DNA of 64,000 nt from Phycisphaera sp. (lineage in GTDB: Bacteria > Planctomycetota > Phycisphaerae > Phycisphaerales > Phycisphaeraceae). Below the pieces are notes generated by a model. The model ran no database searches, was not told the DNA's origin, and saw nothing but the letters and a program-made list of their open reading frames with translations. The position numbers and the translations under genes were made by a program. The stretch is from the NCBI GenBank assembly GCA_028285385.1, contig JANQPR010000071.1, positions 1 through 64,000 on the forward strand, written 5' to 3'. The number at the start of each line of letters is the position of its first letter. Position 1 is the stretch's first letter. This document shows, piece after piece, positions 11,915-21,211 of the stretch.

Positions 11915-11953
11915 CTTGGGTGTGGATGTGTGTGCCGGAGATGGAGCCGTCTT

Positions 11954-14900
11954 TCAGCGGCGGCGGAGCCACAGCGCGCCGACGCCGAGCAGCGCGAACG
12001 CGGCGGGCTCGGGGACGGCCGACCCCGTGAAGTCGGGCGTTGCGGTGCTGCCCCAGTTCTGGAGGACGCCGTCGAGCTCGTTCTGGTCGACCTGCCCGTC
12101 GAAGGGGCCGCCGCCGACGAGGGCGGATTCGTCGCCGGTGAAGTTCGCGGTTCCCCAGTTCTGGAGGACGATGTCGAGGTCGCCTTGTTCGACCTGGCCG
12201 GAGCCGTCGTAGTCGCCGGTGATGACGCCGAGGTTGACGACGGCGAGGGCGACGCGGTTGGCCTCGTAGAGCACGTTGAATCCGAGGCCAGCGCTGAGGG
12301 TGGGGAGGCTGACGGAGCTGAACTGCCCGGAGACCGAGGCGGCGGTGATGAGGTCGAAGGTGTCGCCGGCGCTGACGATCAGGGGGAAGTCGGCGGTGAC
12401 GGTGAGGCCGCCGTCGACAGAGACGCTGCCGGCGACGTCGAGCCGGTCGGGCGCGCCGGCGTCGGTACCGACCGCGAAGGCGACGCCGCCGGTCGTGCCG
12501 AGCGTGAGCGCGTCGAGGGAGGAGGTGCCGACGACGGTGAGGTCGCCGTCGTTGTCGATGGTGCCGTTGAAGGTGGCGTCGATGAGGACGAGGTCACCGT
12601 TGTTCTCGAACTCGCCGGCGAAGGTGGCGGTGCCCTCGGCGATGACGACGTTGCCTTCGTTGCTGCCGTCGCCGGCAGACAGCGTGCCGCGGGCGACGCT
12701 GAGCAGCCCATCCGGTTGCACGAAGAACGACCCGGTGGTGTTGACGGTCTGGTCGTCGTCGATGACGAGGGCGCTGCCGAAGAGGCCGGCGTTGGTCACG
12801 ACGATGCTGGTGTTGGTGAGGTTGAGGGTGCCGGCGTCGAAGTCGACAAACTGTTGGAAGTTGGCGGCGGCGATGTTGCCGAGACTGAGCGTGCCGCCGT
12901 TGACGCGGACCTCGTCGCCGAACACGGTGACGCCTTCGACGGCGAGGTGCTGGTCGATGGAGAGGACGTGCGGGCCATTGTCGAAGATGTTGTTGAGCAA
13001 CGCGGCGTCGAGGGTATTGCCGCCGTTTTGGGTGAAGCGGAGGGTGCCGGTATTGAAGTTGAAGGTGGGGCTGCCGGTGCGTTCGGCGAAGTCTTGGAAC
13101 AGGAGAGTATCGGTGGCGAGCTCGCCGCCGTTGAGGGTGACGGTGCCGCGGTCCTTGATGACGGTTTGGCCGGTGACGTCGACGAGGCCGTTCTCGGTGA
13201 TGTTGAGGGTGCCGCTGCCGGAGGTCTGGCTGCCGTTGACGGCGAGGTTTGCGGAGCCGGCGATGTAGAGGCTGTTGCTGATTATCCAGGAAGCGAGATT
13301 ACCGTTGTCGCCCGGGCTGGCGTCGCCGACGTTGGCGGTGCCGTTGCTGCCGGAGTTCCGGCCGACGAAGCCTTGATCGCCGGTGGTAATGACGCCGCCG
13401 TCGGAGAGGTTGAACGTCCCGTTGGTGCCGACACCACCGGCGCCGATGGAGAAGTCGCCGCCGACCTCGTAGCGGGAGCCGGCGTCGGAGACGTTGAGGG
13501 TGCTGTTGCCGGTACCGTTCGCGCCGACCTCGGAAAAATCGTTGAGCTTGATCCGCCCGCCCTGGGTGACATTCGCGATGCCGCTGGAGCTGGCCGAGGC
13601 GTCGCCTAAGTTGAGGAAGCGTCCTTCGAGGAGTGAGCCAGCCCCGCGGACGTCGATCTGTCCGTTGCCGCCCGATTCGTCGCCGACCATGATGAAACCT
13701 TGGTCGGCGAGGGCTTCGCCGGGCTGGGCGAGTTGGACGACCCCGCCGTCGAGGATTTCGAGCAAGGCGCGGTTCGAGGTGCTGCCGCCGTTGAAGCCGA
13801 CGCTCAGGCGCTCGCTGTCCAAGTAATCCAGCCGGGTGCCGGCCCCGGTTACGGTGAGGCGAGAGCCGTCGGCACCGCCACCGTTGCCGATCAACAGGCG
13901 GCGGGTGTTGACGTCGGCCGCGTTGGCGGTGTCGGCGACGGTGACCTGGGCCCCATCGCTGACAGTCATGGTGCCGGGCCGGGTGTTGCCGACGAGGAGC
14001 TGCCCGTTGGTGGACACCGTCGAACCGTTGCCGGTGACGAGCAGGTCGGCGGCGGCGCTGCCGGAGCCGTTGCCGATCTGGATGGCCTCGGTGATCATCT
14101 CGCCGCCTTCGCGGACCTCGGCGAAGCCTTCGCCGGTGTGGCCGATGCGGAGGATGTCGTTGACGCTGCCGTCTTCGTGGTCGTAGATCGAGCCGGCCCC
14201 GGTGACGACGAGCCGACCCGAGCCGGTGGTGTTGCCGCCGATGTAGCCCTCGTTGGCGACGTTGAGTCGGCCGCCGTTCTGGACGGTGACCAGACCGGTG
14301 CCGCCGCTGCCGTCGGTGCGTCCGCCGATGATGAAGTCTTCGGTGTTGCCGGTCTGGGCGTTGACGGTGGCGTCGTCGATGGTCAGGGTGCCGTCGGCGT
14401 TGCCCTGGAACCCGACCCAGAAGAAGCCGAAGTTGTTGACGGTCGCGCCGTCGCTGACGGTGGCGACGCCCGTGCCGCTGGTCCCGACGACGAAGTCGTT
14501 GGTGGCGGTGAGCGTGCTGCCCGTACCGGTGACCAGCAGGGTGCCGTCCGAATCCACGCCGCTGCCGACGCGGGGGCGAGCCGAGTTGACGGTCGCGCCG
14601 TTGCGGATCTCAACCGTGCCGGTGCCGTTCTCACCGGCAAAGAGCACGTCGCCGATTGTTGCGGTGACGTTGGCCCCGTCGAAGATGGCTTTGTTGTCGA
14701 AGGCGTTTGCGACGCCGGTGCCGACGCGCAGGTCGCTGGCGACGCTGAGTTCGCCAAAGCCGCCGGAGGCGGCGGTGCTGCCGGTGAGGTCTTGCCCAAC
14801 GCGGAGCTCGCCCAAACCCTCGAGCCCGACGTAGATGTCGCGGGTCGAGGTAAGACGCGAGGCGTTGCCCCCCTCGCTGCCGAAGACCGCGACCGAGCCG

Positions 14901-15967
14901 GCGGCGGTTGCCTGATCGCCGATGATCATGTCGTCGACGGCCGTGGTGCCGGACTCGACGAGCCCGCCGGCCTCGACCGAGAGCGTGCCGCTGCCGTTGT
15001 TTCCGATCTCGGTCCGGCTGGAGGCCCAGCGCGAGCCGTCGCCGTTGACCACGACGCTGCCGGTAGAACCCGCGACGCTGCCCACGAACGCGTCGGGGCT
15101 GCCGCCGATGTTCTGCAGTAAAGCGGCGCCGTTGGTGATATTGAGCGATCCGGTGCCAGAGTTACCGACGAACACGTCCTCGGCGATGATCTGCGTGCCG
15201 ACGCCGTCGATGTTGCCCGTGCCGTTGCCGGTGGCGTTGCGGCCGAACACGAAGTCGGCGATGCCGCCGGAGGTGTCGTTGACGATGCGGGCGGTGGCCC
15301 CGTTGATCACGTTGAGCGTGCCCGTGCCGTCTTCGCCGATGAAGAAGCCGAAGTTCCCGTCCGGCCCGTCGGTCTGGAAGAGCGTGCCGCTGCCGGTGAC
15401 GTTGAGCTCGCCCTCCGCGCCGAGCTGCCGGCCGACATAAACGGTTTGAACGCGGGCGCTGCCGCCGCCCTCGTAGGTCAGCGTGCCGTAACCCGCTTCC
15501 CCGACGAGCACGTCGAGCGCGTTGTCCCAGTCGACCCCGCCGGTGAAAGTGAGCTGGGCACCGTTGCCCAGCGCGTTGGCGAGGAGGTCGTCGACTGTGG
15601 TCGTGCCTTCGGTGTCCAGGTTCGCGCCGCCGGCTCCGGTAAACGTCCAGGCGTTGTCGGTGAAGTCGAGGTCCAGGCCGTTGCTGGGCGAGCCGAGCAC
15701 GATCGGGCTGCCGCCCAGGTCGATGCTGAAAGTCAGGTTGTCCGCGTCGGTGGGGCCGGTCGGGCCGGAGTCGGGGTCCCAGTTCGCGGCGGTGTCGTAG
15801 AACAGCAGCGCCCCGGTCGCTTCCCACTCGAGGTCGACCGCCTGCGCGGCCGGTTGCCAGGCCAGCCCGCTGACCGCGCCGGCCGCCAGGAGCGCCGCGC
15901 TGCTGAACCGTTGAACCGAAACGAAACCGCCCGCCGCGTCGCGGCGCCGCTTGCTGACTGCTGCCAT
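11954..15967 (-). CDS. Large autotransporter-like repeat protein with dockerin-like module and PEP-CTERM
   Basis: 1,337 residues from the ATG at 15967; ATGs at 15979 and 16012 are alternatives, but GAGAGG lies best for 15967. The N terminus has a basic stretch and a hydrophobic signal ending PAAQAVD. Residues 60-1100 consist of many repeats of roughly 50 residues built on the pattern G-x-G-T-L-x-V-x-x-G (GTLNVINGATARI, GTGSLNITNGAAL, GTGVATVSDGATV), the hallmark of PEP-CTERM autotransporter-like beta helices. Residues 1230-1310 carry two half-motifs GQVEQGDLDIVLQNWG and VDQNELDGVLQNWG, a dockerin/EF-hand-like pair. The tail is VPEPAAFALLGVGALW plus LRRR. Likely a long surface fibre. The module may mediate Ca2+-dependent docking, which is an inference. 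Confidence 0.78.
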   Translation of the reverse strand: MAAVSKRRRDAAGGFVSVQRFSSAALLAAGAVSGLAWQPAAQAVDLEWEATGALLFYDTAANWDPDSGPTGPTDADNLTFSIDLGGSPIVLGSPSNGLDLDFTDNAWTFTGAGGANLDTEGTTTVDDLLANALGNGAQLTFTGGVDWDNALDVLVGEAGYGTLTYEGGGSARVQTVYVGRQLGAEGELNVTGSGTLFQTDGPDGNFGFFIGEDGTGTLNVINGATARIVNDTSGGIADFVFGRNATGNGTGNIDGVGTQIIAEDVFVGNSGTGSLNITNGAALLQNIGGSPDAFVGSVAGSTGSVVVNGDGSRWASSRTEIGNNGSGTLSVEAGGLVESGTTAVDDMIIGDQATAAGSVAVFGSEGGNASRLTSTRDIYVGLEGLGELRVGQDLTGSTAASGGFGELSVASDLRVGTGVANAFDNKAIFDGANVTATIGDVLFAGENGTGTVEIRNGATVNSARPRVGSGVDSDGTLLVTGTGSTLTATNDFVVGTSGTGVATVSDGATVNNFGFFWVGFQGNADGTLTIDDATVNAQTGNTEDFIIGGRTDGSGGTGLVTVQNGGRLNVANEGYIGGNTTGSGRLVVTGAGSIYDHEDGSVNDILRIGHTGEGFAEVREGGEMITEAIQIGNGSGSAAADLLVTGNGSTVSTNGQLLVGNTRPGTMTVSDGAQVTVADTANAADVNTRRLLIGNGGGADGSRLTVTGAGTRLDYLDSERLSVGFNGGSTSNRALLEILDGGVVQLAQPGEALADQGFIMVGDESGGNGQIDVRGAGSLLEGRFLNLGDASASSSGIANVTQGGRIKLNDFSEVGANGTGNSTLNVSDAGSRYEVGGDFSIGAGGVGTNGTFNLSDGGVITTGDQGFVGRNSGSNGTANVGDASPGDNGNLASWIISNSLYIAGSANLAVNGSQTSGSGTLNITENGLVDVTGQTVIKDRGTVTLNGGELATDTLLFQDFAERTGSPTFNFNTGTLRFTQNGGNTLDAALLNNIFDNGPHVLSIDQHLAVEGVTVFGDEVRVNGGTLSLGNIAAANFQQFVDFDAGTLNLTNTSIVVTNAGLFGSALVIDDDQTVNTTGSFFVQPDGLLSVARGTLSAGDGSNEGNVVIAEGTATFAGEFENNGDLVLIDATFNGTIDNDGDLTVVGTSSLDALTLGTTGGVAFAVGTDAGAPDRLDVAGSVSVDGGLTVTADFPLIVSAGDTFDLITAASVSGQFSSVSLPTLSAGLGFNVLYEANRVALAVVNLGVITGDYDGSGQVEQGDLDIVLQNWGTANFTGDESALVGGGPFDGQVDQNELDGVLQNWGSTATPDFTGSAVPEPAAFALLGVGALWLRRR

Positions 15968-16195
15968 GTTGTCCAACATCCTCTCTTCAAAAGTTGCACG
16001 GACCGGGGACATGAAAAACGCTCAACCCCTAGCCAAACGCCCCCCGGGTCTCGCGTCGGTCCGCTTTGATTGTAAGTATTTGACCCGGAATGGATGCTCG
16101 GACGCAAGGGAAATCCGCCCGCCGGCATATTTCTTCACGGTTCACAGGACGGCGGGCACGTTGCCCGGAAGGTGAAAGGGGAAGCTGGGTTGGCG

Positions 16196-16792
16196 TCACC
16201 CCGCGTGTCGCGGAACAAGACGGCGGACGCGGCGGCGGAGCTTGGGCAGCACCTCGGCGGCAAACCAAGGGTGTTTGGCGAGCCAGCGGTTGTTGCGCGG
16301 TGAGGGGTGTGGCAGGGCAACACGGACGGGTCGCGCGGCGAGCAGCCTTGCGTGATCACCGACCGCATCGGTCATGGTGCGATATGGGTGTTGGGCGTAG
16401 CCTTCGATCGCGTGACGCCCGAGCAGCACGGTGAGTCGGACGTTCGGGAGGGCGGCAAGCAACGGCGGGTGCCAGCGCGGCGCACACTCGGGTCGTGGCG
16501 GCAGGTCGCCGGATCTGCCGGTACCGGGGTAGCAAAAACCCATGGGGAGCAGCGCGACGGTGTCGGGGTCGAAGAACTGTTCGGCGGTGAGGCCGAGCCA
16601 ATCGCGGAGGCGTTCGCCGCTGGCGTCCTGCCAGGGCGTGCCGGCGTCGTGGGCACGCCGGCCGGGCGCTTGGCCGATGATCAACAGCTTCGCGCCGCGG
16701 CCGGCGTGGAGCAGTGGCTTGGCGCCCAGCGGCAGGTTGGGCTCGCACAAGGTGCAAGCGCGGGTGTCGGCGAGGAGTTGGGGGAGTTGCAT
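16196..16792 (-). CDS. Uracil-DNA glycosylase family protein (COG1573-like)
   Basis: Predicted base-excision repair glycosylase. Residues 15-25 contain C-T-L-C and LPLGAKPLL. The active-site-like loop is GQAPGRRAHDAGTPW, followed by SGERLRDWLG. The C-terminal DNA-contact motif is LPHPSPRN, as in this branch of the superfamily. Only one Cys pair is obvious, so a four-Cys Fe-S cluster is not supported. Length from ATG 16792 is 198 residues. A GTG at 16837 would add a basic 15-residue N terminus, and neither start has a strong ribosome binding site. The next gene in the same direction ends 79 bp upstream. Confidence 0.75.
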   Translation of the reverse strand: MQLPQLLADTRACTLCEPNLPLGAKPLLHAGRGAKLLIIGQAPGRRAHDAGTPWQDASGERLRDWLGLTAEQFFDPDTVALLPMGFCYPGTGRSGDLPPRPECAPRWHPPLLAALPNVRLTVLLGRHAIEGYAQHPYRTMTDAVGDHARLLAARPVRVALPHPSPRNNRWLAKHPWFAAEVLPKLRRRVRRLVPRHAG

Positions 16793-16871
16793 GGCTTGCC
16801 TGCGGTGGAAGGAAGCCCGAGCGGCGCGTTTGGTCACGGCCCGGGCGAATGGGGTGCCGGGTTGTCGGTGC

Positions 16872-17270
16872 TCACGCGGCGCGGAGCGTCGGGGTTGTGT
16901 CGGCGGCTCCTTCTGGCTTGAGTTCGGGCTTGTTCAGCGCGACGACGGTCGCCACCACGGCGCCGTTGAACAGGAAGTACGCCAGGTCGAGCCCGGCGAA
17001 CCCGAGCAGCAGCGGTGCGGCGAGGAACGTCACGCCAACCACGGCATCCGCCACGACGTGGAGCCAGTATGGCAGCACGCGGAAGACGCCGAGGTGGTGG
17101 TCGGTCAGCAGCGTGAGTAGCAACGCGGCGACACCGGTCGCGACGGAGAGCCACGGCGCGAACGGGTGCGATGCGCCGAGCCCGAGCCCGAACGGGGCGA
17201 CGAGCAGCATCAGTGCGACCGGGTAGTCCAGGTACGCGTGGATGCGTTTGGTGATGAAGCGGGGGTCCAT
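16872..17270 (-). CDS. SPW-repeat-like small membrane protein
   Basis: 132 residues from ATG 17270, chosen because AAAGGA lies 9 bases before it; the longer open frame has no signal. Four hydrophobic segments (about 16-33, 41-55, 66-85 and 92-115) with the pattern Y-L-D-Y-P-V-A-L-x-L-L-V-A-P-F and a second half of similar rhythm fit the SPW/DoxX-like 4-helix family. Function is not known. It shares orientation and the same AAAGGA ribosome binding site with the YHS gene 58 bp upstream, so the pair may be co-transcribed. Confidence 0.65.
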   Translation of the reverse strand: MDPRFITKRIHAYLDYPVALMLLVAPFGLGLGASHPFAPWLSVATGVAALLLTLLTDHHLGVFRVLPYWLHVVADAVVGVTFLAAPLLLGFAGLDLAYFLFNGAVVATVVALNKPELKPEGAADTTPTLRAA

Positions 17271-17328
17271 GGTGGGGTTTCCTTTCGGTTTGGTGTGGGT
17301 CTGACCGTAATGACAAAGCGCAGCCGAG

Positions 17329-17868
17329 TTACTCGCTGGGCTCAACGACCGGCTTGGCGGGTCGGTTCCAGAACGTGTCGGCTTTGGCGATGAGCTCGCG
17401 CTCGTCGCCTTGCTCCCAGAGTTCCTTGGTGTCGGCCTCCTCGTCGAGCAGGAACAGGTGAGTCCGGCCGCCAATAATCTTGAAGCTGTTGGGGTTCGGG
17501 ATGAACCTTCCCTCGACCGCACAGCCGTAGGCGCAGTAGCCGCCGTAGGCCGGGAGGAATCGATCGGGGTCGCCGTTGAAGGTCTCGCGTTGTTGGTCGG
17601 ACGCGAAGAAGTAGGTCACGCCGTTGTGCGTGGCCTGGAAGCGCGGGGACCCCGGCTCGGCGCGGTGGTCGTCGAGGTAGGACACCGGGCTGTACCCGGC
17701 CAAGCCAAGACGGAGGGTATACGGCGCATTGGCCGTTTCGGCGTTGGCGCCGCAGGGGGCGCAGGTCTCGCTGTCGGCGTCGCATCCGCCGCAGTCGGCC
17801 GACGCGGGGGTGGTGGTCAGCGCGACCAGCGCAAACGCCGTAACGATGAGTGTCGAGAAACGGGGCAT
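17329..17868 (-). CDS. Exported YHS-domain protein
   Basis: 179 residues with a signal peptide (residues 1-24, ending PASAD) and then a Cys-rich stretch CGGCDADSETCAPC likely to bind metal or form disulfides. Residues 55-120 form a YHS-type domain: G-Y-S-P-V-S-Y-L, a G-V-T-Y-F-F-A-S strand, F-x-x-D-P-D-R-F-L-P-A-Y-G-G-Y-C-A-Y-G. A C-terminal tail of about 45 residues includes FWNRPAKP. YHS proteins are linked to copper and other metal handling, so periplasmic metal sensing or binding is plausible. AAAGGAACTCTCGCC precedes the ATG. Confidence 0.8.
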   Translation of the reverse strand: MPRFSTLIVTAFALVALTTTPASADCGGCDADSETCAPCGANAETANAPYTLRLGLAGYSPVSYLDDHRAEPGSPRFQATHNGVTYFFASDQQRETFNGDPDRFLPAYGGYCAYGCAVEGRFIPNPNSFKIIGGRTHLFLLDEEADTKELWEQGDERELIAKADTFWNRPAKPVVEPSE

Positions 17869-18292
17869 GGCGAGAGTTCCTTTGGTTGGGGTGCGCGGCC
17901 GATCGCCGACGCAACGTGGATGCGGGGAGTGGTGTCGTCACGGCAACGCGCCGCGGCAACGGTGTCGGGACGAGGAGCGGTACGCGGCACGGGTAAACCA
18001 AACCGCGCGGCGACCAGCACCGCGTCATCGATTCGATGTCTTCAGTTCAGGTTGTGGGGACGTGTTCCGCGCGGAGGATCGCGCGGGACAAAGGGCCGGC
18101 GTCAGAAGAGGCTGAGACCGGTGCCGTCGAGCGCGGCCTGGAGCGGCTCGGCGCGGTCGCGGCGGTTAGAGCGGGGGGAGTGCTCGGGAGAACGCATGGG
18201 TTCCTAATGCTGAGACGAGCACGGTTATTCCGGCAAAGATCAACGGCAGCTGCCTGGCCGCTCAGGGCGGCTATGAAGCGGCGGCGTTTCGG
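17869..18292. other. Gene-free stretch
   Basis: About 420 bases upstream of the YHS gene. No open frame with a plausible start or composition is seen on either strand. It should contain the promoter of the YHS gene, but no clear -35/-10 pair stands out. Confidence 0.5.
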
Positions 18293-18509
18293 TTAGTCGT
18301 CGCTCCACTTGATCTGGAACTCCGATCTCGTGGTGGCCGTCTGTGCGTTCGTGTTCGATGTTGTACGTCGCGCGGACGGGGACGTTGACCCGCTCGTTGG
18401 CGATCTGGATCTCTAGCTGCTCGCCGTTCTCGAGGTCGTCGGCGAGGCGGCGGAACTTGGCGATGAACTGGTCGATTGGGTAGGTCTTCTCGAAGTCTCG
18501 GTCGGGCAT
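18293..18509 (-). pseudogene. amphi-Trp domain protein with a single-base frameshift
   Basis: From ATG 18509 the frame encodes a typical amphi-Trp small protein: FEKTYPIDQFIAKFRRLADD, then LEIQIANERVNVPV, then an EHERTDGHHEI strand. At 18322-18323 an extra C (G on the coding strand) shifts the frame. Without it the protein would end EFQIKWSDD and stop at 18293, exactly the family's terminal strand with its conserved K-W. As written, the frame runs on to 18240 with an unrelated Arg/Pro tail. Either a recent inactivating mutation or a sequencing error; about 71 residues when corrected. The family's role is unknown. Confidence 0.75.
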
Positions 18510-18761
18510 GGCGGGGCTCGGGTGGCGTTATGAATCGGCCGTACACATCTCGGGACAAGCAAACGCGGGGTCAGGACGGGGCCTGTGCTCGGCAACGCCT
18601 GCATGTCCGCGAAGCGTTGCGGATTGCAACGACGAAGGCGGTGCTCGTGAGAACTGGCGTTGCTGATTCGGCGGTTGCGTCGGTATACTCAACACAGAAG
18701 TGGGGCTTGTACTCCGATGGGTCGCGTTGGGTGCGTTGATCCAGATTCCGAGGTGGATGCC

Positions 18762-19910
18762 ATGTTGATCGATTCTGTCCGCGGTGTCGTGAAGCGTGCG
18801 GGGCTGCGCGTTGGGGCGTGGAGCGTGGTGGTCGTCGGTGGGGTCACGGCGACACTCACTGCCGACGCCGGTGTCATCGACTTCCGCGTTGAACACAGCA
18901 CGGTCGCGGGCAGCGGCGGCACGTTCACGACGAACGACCTGCTCATCGACTTCACCGGCCGATACCTCGGCTCGCAGGTCGTCGTGTCGCTCAACGCGGG
19001 TACGATCCACCAGGAGACGCTGGGCGGCGCGGGGTTTGACGTGGCGGTCTCTGCCGGGGTGCGAGAGATGTTCCCGGCTTTAGAAGCGGACACCTTCTTC
19101 AGCAACGGCGGGGCGGGCGGTCGGCCGAGTTTCGGCGACCCGTTCATCGTCGGCGGGCCGGTCAACCTGGCGCCAGACCAGTCCGCGAGGCTACAAACCC
19201 CGACCCAACTCGCGGCCGCTTGGGCCGTCACGCCCGACACGGTGATCGAAGACCAGACCGACTTCCGCACGCTACGGCTGTCGCTGAGTGACGACGCCGA
19301 AGGCAGCATCCAGTACTTCGCCTCGGCGGGCGGTGAGTTCTTCTACACCCTCGCGGGCAGCGGCGCGGGCCAAGCGCCGACGTACGAGATCCGCGGCGGC
19401 AAGGTGGTACCCGCGGCGGTCGTGCCCGAACCCGCTCCCGAGCCCGAGCCCAAGCTCGATCCCGAACCCGAGCCCGAGCCTGAAACAGAGCCGGCGGCGG
19501 CGCCGACGCCCGAGCCGACGATGAGCCCGCATCCGTGGTGGACGGCGCCCACCGACGACTTGTTCACGCAGCACCGCCATGACCTCTCCGAATACTTCCG
19601 TCCTTACGAGCACTATTCGTACAGCCTGCCTCTTGTGACGGACTATCGAACCCGCAAGGCGACCTACGCGATCAACCCGTTCATGGACGGGCACGGTTGG
19701 ACCGTTCGCGACCCCAAGTTTGTCAGCTTCGATCGGATGGTCGCGGCGCCTTGGCTCGACGGACAATACGCTTCCGCCGGCCAGTGGGATGCGCGGCTTC
19801 AAGCCCCGGAGCCGGGCGCGGCCGGCCTGCTCCTCACGGCGGGGTTGCCGCTGCTTCGGGCGAGGCGATCTCGCCGGCCTTGTTTGACCGGCCGAACGCC
19901 GCCGCGCTGA
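18762..19910 (+). CDS. PEP-CTERM-like secreted protein with Pro-Glu linker
   Basis: 382 residues from ATG 18762, preceded by GAGGTGGATGCC; earlier in-frame ATGs lack a site. A twin-basic N terminus and a hydrophobic stretch ending TADAG form the signal. Residues 40-220 are a beta-rich domain. Residues 220-260 are a Pro/Glu repeat (PEPEP alternating), probably a rigid wall-spanning spacer. Residues 260-350 form a second domain rich in Tyr/Trp (HDLSEYFRPYEHYSY). The tail is PEPGAAGLLLTAGLPLL followed by an Arg-rich end. No known enzyme family is recognised. It ends 17 bases before purM on the same strand. Confidence 0.7.
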   Translation: MLIDSVRGVVKRAGLRVGAWSVVVVGGVTATLTADAGVIDFRVEHSTVAGSGGTFTTNDLLIDFTGRYLGSQVVVSLNAGTIHQETLGGAGFDVAVSAGVREMFPALEADTFFSNGGAGGRPSFGDPFIVGGPVNLAPDQSARLQTPTQLAAAWAVTPDTVIEDQTDFRTLRLSLSDDAEGSIQYFASAGGEFFYTLAGSGAGQAPTYEIRGGKVVPAAVVPEPAPEPEPKLDPEPEPEPETEPAAAPTPEPTMSPHPWWTAPTDDLFTQHRHDLSEYFRPYEHYSYSLPLVTDYRTRKATYAINPFMDGHGWTVRDPKFVSFDRMVAAPWLDGQYASAGQWDARLQAPEPGAAGLLLTAGLPLLRARRSRRPCLTGRTPPR

Positions 19911-19927
19911 GCCACTACGATGCCGGG

Positions 19928-21028
19928 ATGCCCGATGCCCCGACTAAGCCCGGCCTGACCTACGCCGCGTCGGGCGTCGACATCGACGCCGGGGACCGCG
20001 CGGTCGACCTGATCCAGTCGCACCTCCGCCGGACCCACGGCCCGCGCGTGCTCGGCAAGCACGGCGCCTTCGCGGGCATGTTCCGGCTCGACTACAACGA
20101 GAAGCTCTTCCAACGCAACTACAAGGACCCCGTCCTCGTCGCCTGCACCGACGGCGTCGGCACGAAGGTCAAGCTCGCGATTCAGCTCGGCGTGCACGAC
20201 ACCATCGGGCAGGATTGTGTCGCGATGAACGTCAACGACATGATCGTCCAGGGCGCCGAGCCGCTGCTGTTCCTCGATTACGTCGGCCTGCACAAAGTCG
20301 TGCCCGAGCAGATGGAGCGGGTCGTCAAGGGCGTTTCCGACGGCTGCGCGATTGCGGGTTGCGCGCTGCTCGGCGGAGAGACGGCGGAGATGCCGGACGT
20401 CTACGCAGCGGGCGATTACGACCTCGCGGGTTTCGCGGTCGGCGTGGTCGAACTAAAGAAGGTGATCGAGGGGCACGAGCGCGTCGAGCCGGGGGACGTG
20501 ATCCTCGGGCTGGCGTCGTCGGGTGTACACAGCAACGGGTACTCGCTGGTCCGCGCGGTGGTGGAGCACGCGAAGCTCAAACTCGACCGTGTCTACGACG
20601 ACTACGCGGACGACCCGCTGCACGCCGGGCGGGCGTTGGGCGACGTGCTGTTGGAGCCGACGCGGATCTACGTTAAGCCGATCGTGTCGCTGCTGCGGGG
20701 GTACAAGGTCAAACGGCCGATCTCGGGCATGGCGCACGTCACCGGCGGGGGGCTGCCCGGTAACCTGAACCGCGCTTTGCCGCCGGACATCGATGCCAAG
20801 GTGGACCGCAAGAGCTGGGACGTGCCGCCGCTGTTCCGCTTCCTTCAAAGGCACGGGGACATCGACGAGGACGAGATGTTCCGCGTCTTCAACATGGGGA
20901 TCGGGTACACGCTGATCGTCCGGCCGCACTTCGCGGACGCCGTTGCCGACAAGCTCCGCCGGGCGGGGCAGACCGTGCACGTATTGGGCAAGGCGGTGCG
21001 GGGGAAGGGCCGGGTCCGGCTCGTCTGA
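19928..21028 (+). CDS. purM: Phosphoribosylformylglycinamidine cyclo-ligase
   Basis: Fifth step of de novo purine synthesis: ATP-dependent ring closure of FGAM to AIR. ATG 19928 gives 366 residues, near the usual 345-350. Seen: T-Y-A-A-S-G-V-D-I-D at the N terminus, the ATP-binding block VACTDGVGTKVKLA, DCVAMNVNDMIVQGAEPLLF-type core with dimer-interface residues, CALLGGETAEMPDVY, GLASSGVHSNGYSLVR, and the C-terminal N-M-G-I-G-Y-T strand. No substitutions in these blocks are obvious. The gene follows a PEP-CTERM gene closely but is functionally unrelated to it. Confidence 0.96.
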   Translation: MPDAPTKPGLTYAASGVDIDAGDRAVDLIQSHLRRTHGPRVLGKHGAFAGMFRLDYNEKLFQRNYKDPVLVACTDGVGTKVKLAIQLGVHDTIGQDCVAMNVNDMIVQGAEPLLFLDYVGLHKVVPEQMERVVKGVSDGCAIAGCALLGGETAEMPDVYAAGDYDLAGFAVGVVELKKVIEGHERVEPGDVILGLASSGVHSNGYSLVRAVVEHAKLKLDRVYDDYADDPLHAGRALGDVLLEPTRIYVKPIVSLLRGYKVKRPISGMAHVTGGGLPGNLNRALPPDIDAKVDRKSWDVPPLFRFLQRHGDIDEDEMFRVFNMGIGYTLIVRPHFADAVADKLRRAGQTVHVLGKAVRGKGRVRLV

Positions 21029-21211
21029 ACCCGTTTTCGGTCACAGGACCCGGAAGGCACACCGACCAGAGCGCGAACCCGGCGGGTTTGCCTGCGTAAT
21101 ATGAGGCCTTGCTGCAGACGCCCCGAGTCGGGTGTTGCCGCGCGGCCGAATGTGCCGACACTCGCATGGGTTGAGACCCGGTTGTTCGTCTAGTTTTCAG
21201 GAGACCCGCCG

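Larger units (their letters stand above)
11423..11953. other. Gene-free stretch between convergent genes
   Basis: This 530-base interval holds the second hairpin repeat (11452-11622), then about 260 bases of very GC-rich sequence without a credible reading frame, then the terminator of the minus-strand gene at 11895-11914. Confidence 0.6.

Noticed and set aside
11903-15121. Long plus-strand frames opposite the large repeat protein
   Set aside because: Low-complexity Val/Ala/Glu/Gly translation, the complement of a repetitive Gly/Thr gene with a signal peptide and sorting tail.
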